A DNA stretch of 64,000 nucleotides from Lawsonibacter asaccharolyticus (GCA_003112755.1 BFBT01000002.1:310001-374000), one strand, 5' to 3'. Counted from the stretch's first letter, positions 39,912 through 48,627 are shown. Notes: a model not told the origin generated them from the sequence alone. Program-made: numbers and translations.

Positions 39912-39938
39912 GTTAGTCTGCCCTCCCTATCTGTTTGT

Positions 39939-39967
39939 ATTATACCTCTACGCTGTCGTTTTTACAA
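39939..39967 (-). promoter_or_regulatory. Housekeeping-type promoter of the Rpn-like gene
   Basis: Minus strand: TTGTAA, 17 bases, TATAAT. It contrasts with the TGCATANNAT promoters elsewhere. Confidence 0.7.
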
Positions 39968-39980
39968 GCTGAACCTTCCA

Positions 39981-40919
39981 TCATGTAGTCCCCTTTCTCT
40001 CAAACACAATCTTCCCGCGGTAGACGATTCGGGTGATGTCCGAACAATACAGCCGGCCATCCTCACCGCTCTTTACGCCTACCAGAGTCCGGAGCAGCTG
40101 CTTCCCTTGCTTGCCAACGCAGAAATCCCACTCATTCAGGTAGTCCCGTTCCAGTAGGTTTGTCAGCAGCTTTTCAGGTTCCATCTTTGCCACGGCGATA
40201 TTCCCATTTTTGGCGAACTCCACAGCGATCGATTTAGCGTCCATCCCTTTCAGGAGCTTGGCAATCTCCACTTCCCAGGGGTCTACCAGGTCAGGTTCAG
40301 CCATCTTCTCCCGGAGCTGGATTTCCCGGGCTCTCTCGAAAGCCAGGTCGGCCTCCTTCTTCTTGCAGTGGGTGTCGACGATATCCTTGAGGTCCATCCT
40401 CCACGCTTCCAGGGCGTATGCCTGGCTCACAGAGACAAGAAGTTCAGGGAGGCGCTCCCGGATAATAGCCTCCGGGGTATTCAGCCCCATGAGGCAGGAC
40501 CGGGCGAGCTTCCAGATGTCCTTCAGTCTCCAGGAGTCACTCTCCTTGATGGTAGCCGGCTTCAGCGTTTTATAAAACTCATCCACCATCTGCTCGCCTT
40601 CCTCCTGGTATGCAACGGCCTTCTCCTCGATGAAGACAAGATTTTTGGGCCGCTCGCAGCCAGACATGAAGTAGGAAACTGGCGTGCCCATATAGACCTT
40701 GCCGTCCGTCACCATGGCGACAAATTCGGCGTTGAAACCGGGGATCCGAGCGTCATCTTCGCCATGGTAGCTCTTGGTCTCATAGATGAATTTAGACTTG
40801 CCAATCCTGGTCTGGATGTACCAGTCGGGAGAAGAGGCGCCGTCGGTGATAGTGAACGCCTCGTCAGTGGAGAGTACTTTGTCGATGAATTCCGTTATCC
40901 TTTCTTTGCTATGCAGCAT
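39981..40919 (-). CDS. Unknown protein, 312 residues
   Basis: AGGAGG precedes ATG 40919. Soluble. The N-terminal 115 residues form alternating strands with a D-x(n)-ExK pattern (SSPDWYIQTRIGKSKFIYETK), hinting at a PD-(D/E)XK-like fold; a helical middle (about 130-250) and a small C-terminal strand domain follow (GRLYCSDITRIVYRGKIVFE). The nuclease hint is weak. It is transcribed from 41057 with a leader of about 135 bases. Confidence 0.7.
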   Translation of the reverse strand: MLHSKERITEFIDKVLSTDEAFTITDGASSPDWYIQTRIGKSKFIYETKSYHGEDDARIPGFNAEFVAMVTDGKVYMGTPVSYFMSGCERPKNLVFIEEKAVAYQEEGEQMVDEFYKTLKPATIKESDSWRLKDIWKLARSCLMGLNTPEAIIRERLPELLVSVSQAYALEAWRMDLKDIVDTHCKKKEADLAFERAREIQLREKMAEPDLVDPWEVEIAKLLKGMDAKSIAVEFAKNGNIAVAKMEPEKLLTNLLERDYLNEWDFCVGKQGKQLLRTLVGVKSGEDGRLYCSDITRIVYRGKIVFERKGTT

Positions 40920-41056
40920 TTTCGTTTACCTCCTATATGTTTTTTTTCATAAGGTACAATTCGGTCTGAAACCACGCCTCTTTAGGGCAGTTTAAGGCTT
41001 TTCCTTAGATTTGGTTTTTCCTAGTTTTTTGCCTCCATAATTGAATGTCTGATAGT

Positions 41057-41086
41057 GTTTTATGCAAAGTAGTATGGATCTATTTC
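41057..41086 (-). promoter_or_regulatory. Replicon-type promoter
   Basis: Minus strand: GAAATAG, 13 bases, TGCATAAAAC. Confidence 0.65.
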
Positions 41087-41092
41087 TGGCGC

Positions 41093-41129
41093 AAAAAGCA
41101 AGAGCCGCCCCTCTCGGGACGGCTCTCTG
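41093..41129 (-). terminator. Intrinsic terminator of the 41132-43926 operon
   Basis: AGAGCCGTCCC, loop GAGA, GGGGCGGCTCT, followed by TGCTTTTT on the minus strand. Confidence 0.85.
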
Positions 41130-41131
41130 GA

Positions 41132-41398
41132 TTAGGATTCGCTGAGCAAATCCTCCAACGGATTGCAGGCCAACTCATCCAGCTGCTGCTGGGCAAATTC
41201 GTCCTTCCGTTTGTCGGACATGGACTTTTCGTCATAGGACTTGTGCCGGCACATCGGGCACGAACAATGGATCTTGCCCTTGGACAACATCCCCGCATGC
41301 TCCACATGCCAATAGTCGTTCAGACCATGGATGATCTTCTGCTTGCGGCGGATGACCCGGGCCCGCTGTTTCCGGTAATAGTCCCTGCTTCGATTCAT
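41132..41398 (-). CDS. Small basic protein with Cys/His cluster, 88 residues
   Basis: GAGGAGTG precedes ATG 41398. The N-terminal third is highly basic (RDYYRKQRARVIRRKQKIIH); residues 31-53 hold HVEHAG and HCSCPMCRHKS, a plausible one-zinc site; the C-terminus is acidic. The basic start and zinc site suggest an RNA/DNA-binding protein. Last gene of a six-gene operon. Confidence 0.72.
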   Translation of the reverse strand: MNRSRDYYRKQRARVIRRKQKIIHGLNDYWHVEHAGMLSKGKIHCSCPMCRHKSYDEKSMSDKRKDEFAQQQLDELACNPLEDLLSES

Positions 41399-41402
41399 AG
41401 GA

Positions 41403-41579
41403 TCACTCCTCGTCCTGAGAATTCCCGCCCTTCACCAGGTCGGGTGGAGCAATGACGAACTTCACACCCATTTCGCGCATGGCCTTCGCCAGCGCATTCT
41501 GGATGGCTTGCTCCTCATCAACCTCGGTGACGCCATCCTTGTCGGTAAGATAGCTGCACAGGAAGGTCTTTCGTTTCAT
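41403..41579 (-). CDS. Small unknown protein, 58 residues
   Basis: ATG 41579 follows GGAGGATG, inside the end of the upstream small ORF region; a longer in-frame ORF upstream is out of frame with real genes and rejected. The sequence reads MKRKTFLCSYLTDKDGVTEV and ends in an acidic tail; the helix EEQAIQNALAKAMREMGVKF is central. No family. Confidence 0.65.
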   Translation of the reverse strand: MKRKTFLCSYLTDKDGVTEVDEEQAIQNALAKAMREMGVKFVIAPPDLVKGGNSQDEE

Positions 41580-41580
41580 G

Positions 41581-41727
41581 CTAGTCATCCTCCTCTTCGT
41601 CGCCCAACTCGTTGTAGGCGTCGTTAATGAGGTGGGTGACGATGCACTTCTCGCACTCATCGGCTTCACAGAAGCCACAGAGCGTGTCCCGTGCATTGCA
41701 CAACTTCGACAGATATTCCCTATCCAT
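41581..41727 (-). CDS. Tiny cysteine-rich protein, 48 residues
   Basis: GAAAGGAGCC precedes ATG 41727, three bases after the stop of the ATP-grasp gene. The product begins MDREYLSKLCNARDTLCGFC and continues EADECEKCIVTHLINDAYNE, ending in an acidic tail. Five cysteines in C-x6-C-x2-C-x5-C-x2-C suggest a metal site. It is tightly packed between its neighbours, which supports translation. Confidence 0.68.
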   Translation of the reverse strand: MDREYLSKLCNARDTLCGFCEADECEKCIVTHLINDAYNELGDEEEDD

Positions 41728-41729
41728 AT

Positions 41730-43214
41730 TCAGGCTCCTTTCTTTTCGGTGAGTCTGGGCAGCCAGTCTTCCTTCTCTGCCTTCAGAATGTCCTTAGGTA
41801 CACACTCAGACAGAGCTGAAGTAGCGGCCAGTGCCATGTCGATGATGTAAAAATCATCCCCGTTCTGCATCACATCCACAGACCACTGTCCAGTTAGACC
41901 GGAGGCCGCCATGTCCGGGATCATCGCCTCAATGTTATTGACAACGATATCCTTATGGGTGTGATACCGGCCCATGAGCTTCTCCTCGTGGGCCTTGTAG
42001 ATGATGTAGTCATGAACCTGGTGAGGGCTGTTGGCATCCGGTTCATGGCCGAATCGCTTTTTCATCACATCAGGGTCCCAGTATGGATTGATGCCGATGA
42101 CTTTGCCAGCCTCACAATCGATGAACACCCGATACTCAGTCCGCAGGGGCATACCCTTGTAGATGTGCGGGTTTCCCTCCACATCATGGATGAACTCCCG
42201 GACCACCCACTCGTTGGTGGTACAGGCTCCATAGATGCAGGGAATCGCCAGAGGGCTGGCCATCATCTGCCCCTGGTTCTGGATGTACAGCAGGTACTCA
42301 CCCAGCTCCAGAACTTCTTTGGCGCAGGTGACCCGGGCGTTGCGGAAGTCGAACTTGCTGGAGAAGGTGCCAGTCTTGATAAAGTAGTCCTTGGTCGTGT
42401 CCAGGTCAAAAACCTGGAAGCAGAACTGGTCGACCACCTTCATGGTGCCGCTGGTCAGCCGGCCATAATCCAGGCGGCTGAGCTGCAGCATTGTGAGCGG
42501 CACCTTAATGACCCTGGTCTTTGGGACCTTGAAGAAATCCTGCTTACCTACCGCTTCGCACAACGCTGGTAACCAATGGCTGATCGAGTTGCGGTTGCGG
42601 CTCAGCATTTCATAGGTGATAGCATCCAAATCCAGGATGTCCAGGCCCTGGCGGAAATGATGGTAGGCGAAGTCTTTTTTTTTCGGATCAGTGGCTTCCT
42701 GCCACTCCTTATAAAAAAACAGAAGGCTGGCACAGGTCGAATCCTGGGGCATATCCCGCAGCATCAGGTCACCGGACAGTTGCGGGCGCATCGGCTCCGG
42801 AAGAGCATTGATTTCGTCCGCTGTCACGCGTTTGTCGTCGTTTCCCAGCATATTCTGCGGGTCCAGATATTGCAGTTTCTTGCCGTCATAGTCCAGTATC
42901 GGCGTCTGCGAGATAAGTTCCTTGACAATACGATCGTAGAGCGCTTTGGCTGCCTCGGAGGGATCCACGGAGGGGATCGTCTCAGCCGCCTGCTTGGCAC
43001 TAACCTCAAAGAAATGGCCGTTCTCGGTCGTATTATTTAGAATATCCCGCTGATAGCTGGCCTCGAAAGCAGCCAGCGCCTCAGGGGTTGTGTTGAGCAG
43101 GGCCGCAATCTGGTCCTTTGCCATGGTGGCCCGCTCCTGCTGTGAATCGCTGAATAGGTCCTTGAAGGAGAAGGGCGCAGGGCCCTCCTCCTTTTTTTTC
43201 TTCATGCCGAACAT
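41730..43214 (-). CDS. ATP-grasp-fold protein resembling Cdc123/D123
   Basis: 494 residues. After a helical N-terminal domain (about 1-230) the C-terminal half shows the block order of Cdc123-type ATP-grasp proteins: YFIKTGTFSSKFDF (nucleotide-contacting Lys/Ser), EWVVREFIHD, PLRTEYRVFIDCEAGKVIGI, and QWSVDVMQNGDDFYIIDMAL (metal-binding acids). ATP-grasp enzymes join a carboxylate to an amine or phosphorylate a partner; eukaryotic Cdc123 is an eIF2 assembly factor and bacterial relatives are mostly uncharacterised. Third gene of the operon. AGGGAGGTAAC precedes ATG 43214. The fold call is moderately secure; the reaction is unknown. Confidence 0.68.
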   Translation of the reverse strand: MFGMKKKKEEGPAPFSFKDLFSDSQQERATMAKDQIAALLNTTPEALAAFEASYQRDILNNTTENGHFFEVSAKQAAETIPSVDPSEAAKALYDRIVKELISQTPILDYDGKKLQYLDPQNMLGNDDKRVTADEINALPEPMRPQLSGDLMLRDMPQDSTCASLLFFYKEWQEATDPKKKDFAYHHFRQGLDILDLDAITYEMLSRNRNSISHWLPALCEAVGKQDFFKVPKTRVIKVPLTMLQLSRLDYGRLTSGTMKVVDQFCFQVFDLDTTKDYFIKTGTFSSKFDFRNARVTCAKEVLELGEYLLYIQNQGQMMASPLAIPCIYGACTTNEWVVREFIHDVEGNPHIYKGMPLRTEYRVFIDCEAGKVIGINPYWDPDVMKKRFGHEPDANSPHQVHDYIIYKAHEEKLMGRYHTHKDIVVNNIEAMIPDMAASGLTGQWSVDVMQNGDDFYIIDMALAATSALSECVPKDILKAEKEDWLPRLTEKKGA

Positions 43215-43253
43215 TTTGTTACCTCCCTGTTGACTTTTTATTGCAGACTGTTT

Positions 43254-43508
43254 TTAGTCCAGGCTGAACTCGATGTCGTCCAGATCCTCCTCATCCAGGC
43301 CGGCGGCCTCGATCAGGTCAGCCAGGTCAGTGCGGTCCTCGTACAGCTCATTGAGCAGGCCACGCAGGGCATCCTTGCAGCTAGGGTCAGACCAGTCGAT
43401 GTCATCGGGATTAAAGTCCCCCTCGAACATCTCCAGGTAGTCATCCTCAGCGGCGACCAGCTGGTCTTCGTACATATAGCGGTACGCACTTTCATATTTG
43501 CTAAACAT
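43254..43508 (-). CDS. Small acidic protein, 84 residues
   Basis: ATG 43508 follows GGAGGAAAGG; the longer ORF upstream is a shadow. Very acidic (QLVAAEDDYLEMFEGDFNPD; DLIEAAGLDEEDLDDIEF) with several Tyr near the N-terminus. Such small acidic proteins on phages and plasmids can mimic DNA or inhibit host enzymes, an unproven idea here. Second gene of the operon. Confidence 0.68.
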   Translation of the reverse strand: MFSKYESAYRYMYEDQLVAAEDDYLEMFEGDFNPDDIDWSDPSCKDALRGLLNELYEDRTDLADLIEAAGLDEEDLDDIEFSLD

Positions 43509-43527
43509 ATCCTTTCCTCCTTCTAAA

Positions 43528-43926
43528 TTAGCGATGGACCTCATAGAGGAACATCTCGACGCGGCGGCCATCTTCGTTGACCTCAACATCCAGCCGCCAG
43601 ATAGCCCGGTAGCGATCTCCCATCAGATAACCGGCAGACTGGTACTGCCGGATGATCTCATCGGCGGAGTCTACGCCAGACTCCCGGAAGCCGAACAGGT
43701 AGGACGCGGAGCCGCGGTCGGCAGCCAGGGCTTTGAGCATTGAATTCCACCAAAGGAAAAGGTCGCTGGCGTAATACCTGCACCACCGCCCTGCCTCCTG
43801 GATGAGCTTGGTCAGGGGGGAGCTGTAGTTGATCTCCACCTTACCGGCATCACTGATTTGACCGGCAGTCATAATAGTCTGCTGCTCGATGATTTTTCGA
43901 AAGCTGTCGATATTGCCAACCTTCAT
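43528..43926 (-). CDS. Unknown protein, 132 residues
   Basis: ATG 43926 follows AGGAGGAG. First gene of the leftward six-gene operon. Helical N-terminal half (SFRKIIEQQTIMTAGQISDA; LTKLIQEAGRWCRYYASDLF) and a strand-rich C-terminus (RAIWRLDVEVNEDGRRVEMF). No family recognised. Confidence 0.7.
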   Translation of the reverse strand: MKVGNIDSFRKIIEQQTIMTAGQISDAGKVEINYSSPLTKLIQEAGRWCRYYASDLFLWWNSMLKALAADRGSASYLFGFRESGVDSADEIIRQYQSAGYLMGDRYRAIWRLDVEVNEDGRRVEMFLYEVHR

Positions 43927-43975
43927 GTATATCTCCTCCTGAAAAGTTTGTCCCCTTGATTGTGGGTCTGCGGAA

Positions 43976-44005
43976 ATGATATGCAAGGCGGCTGGCTATC
44001 ATTCT
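43976..44005 (-). promoter_or_regulatory. Promoter of the six-gene operon
   Basis: Minus strand: AGAATGA, 13 bases, TGCATATCAT. The divergent cytidylate kinase promoter starts 6 bases away. Confidence 0.7.
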
Positions 44006-44010
44006 GCTGA

Positions 44011-44040
44011 AGAATTGGTTCAATTGTGTTTGCATAAAAT
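44011..44040 (+). promoter_or_regulatory. Promoter of the cytidylate kinase gene
   Basis: AGAATTG, 13 bases, TGCATAAAAT. Confidence 0.65.
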
Positions 44041-44090
44041 TCTGCATCCAACGATTTTGGGAAATCTAATTTTCAAGGAGAGCGCAAAAT

Positions 44091-44765
44091 ATGAGCGAAA
44101 AATTTATATCGATTGCCATTGACGGCCCTGTAGCCGCCGGCAAGACTACTCAAGCTAAGCTGCTGGCTAAGGAGTTGGGATTCCTGTATGTGGATACTGG
44201 AGCCATGTACCGCACCATCGCCGTCTTTATGACTTGGTTTCCTACACTCGCACCCAGTATGGAAAAGGTTCTGGCGGGCATCAACATGAAACTGAAGCGT
44301 GGGCAGGATGGCGAGCAGCGGATGTTTCTGGGGACAGAGGATGTGACTGACCAACTGCGTACACCGAAGATTTCTAAGCTGGCATCGAATATTTCTGCCC
44401 TGCCCTGTGTGCGGGATTTCCTGTTGGGGATGCAGCGGAAAGCGGCAGAGGAAAATGATGTGGTTATGGAAGGCCGGGACATCGGTACTGTCATCCTGCC
44501 GGATGCGACCGTGAAGATTTTCCTGACGGCCGATGCCGATATGCGGGCCTTTCGGCGTTGGAGGGAGTTGAAGCAGAAGGGTCAGACGGAGAATTTTTAC
44601 AATGTCATGGAGGACCTGAAGGCCAGGGATTACAACGACTCACACCGGGAAGTGGCGCCGCTGAAACAGGCGGAGGATGCTATCCTGCTGGACTGCACAG
44701 AGCTGAGCAGCCGGGAGACGACTCAGGCCCTGTTGGAGATCGTGCGTAAGATTACCGACATCTGA
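44091..44765 (+). CDS. cmk: Cytidylate kinase
   Basis: 224 residues, AAGGAGAG before ATG 44091. Diagnostic blocks: P-loop IAIDGPVAAGKTTQAKLLAK, YVDTGAMYRTIA (substrate site), MEGRDIGTVILPDA and FLTADADMRAFRRW (lid), full length for the family. It phosphorylates CMP/dCMP with ATP, feeding dCTP. With ThyA, DHFR and dCMP deaminase it forms a replicon-borne deoxynucleotide supply, as in large phages. Monocistronic, ended by a terminator. Confidence 0.95.
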   Translation: MSEKFISIAIDGPVAAGKTTQAKLLAKELGFLYVDTGAMYRTIAVFMTWFPTLAPSMEKVLAGINMKLKRGQDGEQRMFLGTEDVTDQLRTPKISKLASNISALPCVRDFLLGMQRKAAEENDVVMEGRDIGTVILPDATVKIFLTADADMRAFRRWRELKQKGQTENFYNVMEDLKARDYNDSHREVAPLKQAEDAILLDCTELSSRETTQALLEIVRKITDI

Positions 44766-44773
44766 TGGCAACC

Positions 44774-44819
44774 AAAAAGGACCCGCAGAGATTCTTGCTC
44801 TGTGGGCCCTTGCTTTTTG
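44774..44819 (+). terminator. Intrinsic terminator of cmk
   Basis: GG-CCCGCAGAG pairs with CTCTGTGGG-CC around ATTCTTG, followed by TTGCTTTTTG. Confidence 0.8.
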
Positions 44820-44839
44820 CTTTTAGGGAAAGGCATATA

Positions 44840-45086
44840 GTCTTTTTTAACAAAGAGAAGCGGCGAGAATGTCCATTACCCCGCCTGGACGCGAAACTGT
44901 TTCGCTAAGCTAATCGTTTTATACAACACTGTACCTACCCGTCTATAGCTCCCAACAGACAAATCCAATACCGCGGCCAAGACGATGCCTGTCTCACGGA
45001 CCATACATAGGCTCCAAGAGGAGCCGGCACGAAGAGAGACTCCTGACAAGAAAAAAAATCCTCGCCGTTTCTTCGTTAAGAAAGAT
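44840..45086 (+). repeat. Boundary palindrome family, copy 9 (left end and full right arm)
   Basis: Left end TCTTTTTTAACAAAGAGAAG, right end TTTCTTCGTTAAGAAAGA. CTCACGGACC is at 44992-45001. The left GGTCCGTGAG motif has eroded. Inner hairpin GGCTCC/GGAGCC lies at 45010-45025. Confidence 0.75.
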
Positions 45087-45175
45087 TCACAAACCCTACA
45101 AAATATATCGCAAAGCTGCCTCTGTTCTCTCTTTCGCCACATATCGCCGACTTAAAATTGGCCTATTATAGTGAA

Positions 45176-45205
45176 TGAATGGAATTTGAACAGTTTGCAT
45201 ATAAT
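45176..45205 (+). promoter_or_regulatory. Promoter of the 45400-48599 operon
   Basis: TGAATGG, 13 bases, TGCATATAAT. A leader of about 190 bases (45206-45399) follows; it has short ORFs without ribosome sites and no recognised riboswitch. Confidence 0.7.
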
Positions 45206-45399
45206 TAAAAAAGAATTGTTTGTGCCAACATCTGGCGCAGGCAGGACTATGAAACATGCAGATCACAGCGGTCCTTTTTCATCGACTTCCTACCACTAAG
45301 GTTACTAAAAACCTCCTTACCCAAATCGCTGTGGCCCAGAGAAATCATCAATAAAAGGGAAATGCCGAAATGATGGCGCATTGAAAGGAGATTTTTATT

Positions 45400-46038
45400 A
45401 TGTTCGAGTATGATGCCAAAATCGACCCCAAGCCCGAGAATATCCATGAGGACATTTTCAATATTTGCCTTCAGCTGACTAAGTCCAATGTCCCCATCTC
45501 TGAGATAAAGCTGGCAACTGAGGTCTACAAGACCCTGGCCGCCCAGCATCGGGACGACAGCCTGGAGGACGCCATGTTGGCCCTGGGTGTTGGGACCCGC
45601 GAGGAATTGCTGGAAGCAGTCCGCATCTTTCAGGCCTGGCGTTCTGAGAACCCGGAGCCGGCGCAAGCGCAGGAAAGAACCAAGAAAGACGATGAGGAAC
45701 CTAATGACCAGCTTCAGGAGGAGCTGGCTCAGTCCTCAGTCAACGACACGGCAATGTTTGTCATTGACAATGTGGTCAGACGGTCGCGTCTGACGAACCG
45801 CTACGATGTAATGGAGCGGTTTTGTGCTGTACTGGAGCATCGGTTCGGCACCGGTGCCAAGCTGGATGAGAACCTGGAGAAGATGCACCTGGCCACCACC
45901 AAGGATGTGCTCCAGGCCATTGACATTTATTTTGTGATGAAGGACCTGTATCCAGACACGGTGTTTGGTCGCAAGCGGATGCAGTCTGTTTGGGCTCCTG
46001 TGTTCCAGGAGTGTTTCCCCCAGGAGGAGGTGGGCTAA
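45400..46038 (+). CDS. Unknown helical protein, 212 residues
   Basis: GAAAGGAG precedes ATG 45400. Two similar-looking helical halves: about 15-85 (FNICLQLTKSNVPISEIKLA; EELLEAVRIFQAW) and about 120-210 (FVIDNVVRRSRLTNRYDVME; KDVLQAIDIYFVMKDLYPD) joined by a charged linker (PAQAQERTKKDDEEPNDQLQ), suggesting an internal duplication. No family. It heads an operon with a small membrane protein and a large membrane-anchored protein. Confidence 0.72.
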   Translation: MFEYDAKIDPKPENIHEDIFNICLQLTKSNVPISEIKLATEVYKTLAAQHRDDSLEDAMLALGVGTREELLEAVRIFQAWRSENPEPAQAQERTKKDDEEPNDQLQEELAQSSVNDTAMFVIDNVVRRSRLTNRYDVMERFCAVLEHRFGTGAKLDENLEKMHLATTKDVLQAIDIYFVMKDLYPDTVFGRKRMQSVWAPVFQECFPQEEVG

Positions 46039-46041
46039 ATT

Positions 46042-46329
46042 ATGGCAAAGGTCCCTGTTCGTCAGGATCTTTTGGATTTGATCTTCCAGACTGACTCACA
46101 CCTGAGCAATCTGTTTGGGCATGCCACCTGGTTTGTCAAACTGCTGTTCTCTATTATCCTAATTGTGGCCATCGTGGCACTGATCATCAACATCACCAAG
46201 TTGGCCATGTCGGGCGGCAACCCGCAGGCGCGCAGCGAGGCGATCCGCAATATCTTCATCGCCGGTTGCTGCATGACTGTTCTGGGCGGTCTTGGGCTGA
46301 TTTTTACCCTGCTCACTGTCTTTATTTAA
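46042..46329 (+). CDS. Small two-segment membrane protein, possibly VirB2/TrbC-like
   Basis: 95 residues, starting 4 bases after the upstream stop. Two hydrophobic segments (about 30-52 and 70-93) are separated by a short polar loop SGGNPQARSEAIRNIF. The layout and the loop, with Gly/Asn then Ala-Arg, recall the conjugative pilin family VirB2/TrbC and small Firmicutes transfer proteins. No clear signal cleavage site is seen. The coupling ATPase elsewhere in the window makes a transfer role plausible, but the similarity is only structural. Confidence 0.55.
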   Translation: MAKVPVRQDLLDLIFQTDSHLSNLFGHATWFVKLLFSIILIVAIVALIINITKLAMSGGNPQARSEAIRNIFIAGCCMTVLGGLGLIFTLLTVFI

Positions 46330-46361
46330 TGCCGCGGGCGGGCGGTAAGGAGGTATGAAAG

Positions 46362-48599
46362 TTGACACTTAAAGAAGTAGCTCAGCGCATCCAGGCGTCT
46401 CAGGGGCAGGCCGAACAGGATCCGGCTGGTGCGCTGAAGAAAAACAGGGACCTGTTCCTAGACCTGATCCGTCAGGACCAGGCATTCATTATTCCGGAGG
46501 CAGTTGTCTCTCAGGAGGCTCTGGAGCAGAAATTGTTCCGTCCCTACATTGCCCCAGCCCAAGAGGGTGACCCGCGGCTGTTTCTGCGGGTATTCAGTCA
46601 TTTGGACCTGGCGACTGTATTCGCTGAGCAGCAGGGCCATAACCAAGTTTGTGAAATTGATGGTGTCGAGCTGGTGCAACTGGCCAAGTCCTATTTTTTG
46701 CGGGGCGCCTATGGCTTCCTGCTCAATGACGGCTCTGTCTGGACGGCTATCGCATTCCCAGACCTTCTGACTGATTTCTACAAGGAGATTCTGGGCGACG
46801 AGAGCCTGGGTCGGCCTGAATTTATCTCGCTCATTCAGTTCATCAACATGGTCCGGCAGAACTACGCCTATAATATTCAGGTGGGCCGGCCGGCTGTCTA
46901 TGATGTCGAGAATCGCACCCAGACCCGGTTCACGGATAAGCCCAATGATATCTGGTCGTCTGAGGGCGACTGGGTCTATGAGGATTGCAAACTGGAACAC
47001 TTGATGATGGCGTCGGGTGCCAGCAACGATACCTTTATTCATATCAAAACGGCCAAGTGTGATATGCGTATCCAACCGGCCTATCTGCGGGCAGCCCTCT
47101 GTGCCGTCGGCATGGGCGACCGCCGGACACAGCCTGATTTGAACTTCCACGCAGAGTCGATTGCCCTGGATTACCGGATGCAGGATTTTGACTTGGAACG
47201 CTTCCCCCTCCAATGTGAGCTGGCAGAGCTGCCCAGGCTCGACGAACCGGAGCCGGAACCTTCCGTACCGGAGGAGCCGCCCAAGAAAAAAGAAAAGCCG
47301 AAGGCCAAGAGGCCTGACTTCATCGCCCTCCTGCTGTCCAAGTTCAAAAAGCCGGACAAGGAGGAACTCCCCGAGGAGCCGGCCGAAGAGGTGATGGATG
47401 TACCCCCAGAGAAAAAAACGCCTGAGCCGGAGCCTGAAAAGAAGAAATATAACCTGGACCCGAAGCTGATGGTTAAGCTATTTTTTGGTGCCGCCTTCCT
47501 GATCATCCTGGTGGCCGTCATCATACAGCTGATGAAGCCGACGCCCATCGACGACCTGAAGGACGCCATGGAGGCCGGCAACACGGTGGGGGCTGTTGAG
47601 CTCTACAATGAGTGCATCACCCGCGACCCTGAATGCAGGGAGGAGCTGCTCCAGCTGTTCGCAGCCGACCTGCAGGCAAGCCTGGATGGGTATGCGGACG
47701 ATACTGTAACGGCCAATCAGCTGGCTGAAAAGATTAACAACTATAAGACCATCCAGGTTCTCCAGGAAAAATGCGACGCCGCCTACCTACAGGCCTCGGC
47801 CCTGGAGCAGTCCAAGATCAATTATAATAAGGGTCTGGTGGAGACCTCCATGGTGGCCCGGCTGACCGTCTGGCGAGGCGTTATCCCTGAGGACATCGGC
47901 TCTATGACGGACATGAAAAACGCTCTGGAAACGAACGCCGACCTGTACAAGAGTCTCATGTTCGAGGAGGTCAAGGGGATGGATCGCGGCCCGGCCCTCT
48001 CAGCCCTAATGCTGCTTCAGTCCTACTATCCCAACGACAAGGATGTTGTAGATAACATTCAAACCTGGCGGGAACAGATGGCCACCCAACAGATCCCAGA
48101 CAGCGTTGACGACCCACCGACCGGTACCGGCAGCCAAGATGACTGGCCCATTACGATGGGTGAGATCTCCGTGCGGTACAATGGTACCGGCTATGACCTG
48201 TATATCCCCTGGCAGAACACCTCCGGACGCCCGATGAACGGGCCTCTGTTTTCTGTGACAGCCCTGGATGCCGATGGCGCGGCTGTTGTGTCTACTATTG
48301 TAGGCGAGGATGGGATGCCCTTCTCTTATAGTCAGTTTGTCGCTGACGCCGGGCAAGGCCCCTATGAAGATGGGTTTGTCTGGCCTGAAACGGCTTACTG
48401 GAACAATGCCTGGGTGACCGACCAGCGCATTGAAAGTGTCCGGCTGGACAGTATCTCAGTGAACTACACGGACGGCTCCAAGGAGGACCCTATGGATTGG
48501 AGCTACACCGCAACCGGTGAAGAGCTGGAGAAAGAACTGGAAGATGAGGCAGCGCCGTGGATGTCCTGGGAAGATTTCTTGGGCGCCGGCTTGTCGTGA
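46362..48599 (+). CDS. Large membrane-anchored protein with cytosolic and extracellular domains
   Basis: 745 residues with a TTG start at 46362 chosen because AAGGAGG fits and the nearby ATG frame stops at once. Residues 1-290 form a cytosolic SseB-like or unknown alpha/beta domain (YFLRGAYGFLLNDGSVWTAI). A Pro/Glu/Lys linker (about 300-360) leads to one membrane segment (LMVKLFFGAAFLIILVAVII, about 372-395), then an external helical domain and a C-terminal beta domain (VRYNGTGYDLYIPWQNTSG) like a substrate- or surface-binding module. It may form part of a transfer or sensing complex with the two upstream genes. Confidence 0.75.
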   Translation: MTLKEVAQRIQASQGQAEQDPAGALKKNRDLFLDLIRQDQAFIIPEAVVSQEALEQKLFRPYIAPAQEGDPRLFLRVFSHLDLATVFAEQQGHNQVCEIDGVELVQLAKSYFLRGAYGFLLNDGSVWTAIAFPDLLTDFYKEILGDESLGRPEFISLIQFINMVRQNYAYNIQVGRPAVYDVENRTQTRFTDKPNDIWSSEGDWVYEDCKLEHLMMASGASNDTFIHIKTAKCDMRIQPAYLRAALCAVGMGDRRTQPDLNFHAESIALDYRMQDFDLERFPLQCELAELPRLDEPEPEPSVPEEPPKKKEKPKAKRPDFIALLLSKFKKPDKEELPEEPAEEVMDVPPEKKTPEPEPEKKKYNLDPKLMVKLFFGAAFLIILVAVIIQLMKPTPIDDLKDAMEAGNTVGAVELYNECITRDPECREELLQLFAADLQASLDGYADDTVTANQLAEKINNYKTIQVLQEKCDAAYLQASALEQSKINYNKGLVETSMVARLTVWRGVIPEDIGSMTDMKNALETNADLYKSLMFEEVKGMDRGPALSALMLLQSYYPNDKDVVDNIQTWREQMATQQIPDSVDDPPTGTGSQDDWPITMGEISVRYNGTGYDLYIPWQNTSGRPMNGPLFSVTALDADGAAVVSTIVGEDGMPFSYSQFVADAGQGPYEDGFVWPETAYWNNAWVTDQRIESVRLDSISVNYTDGSKEDPMDWSYTATGEELEKELEDEAAPWMSWEDFLGAGLS

Positions 48600-48627
48600 C
48601 AACAAATTAGAAAGGGAATGACAAAAA

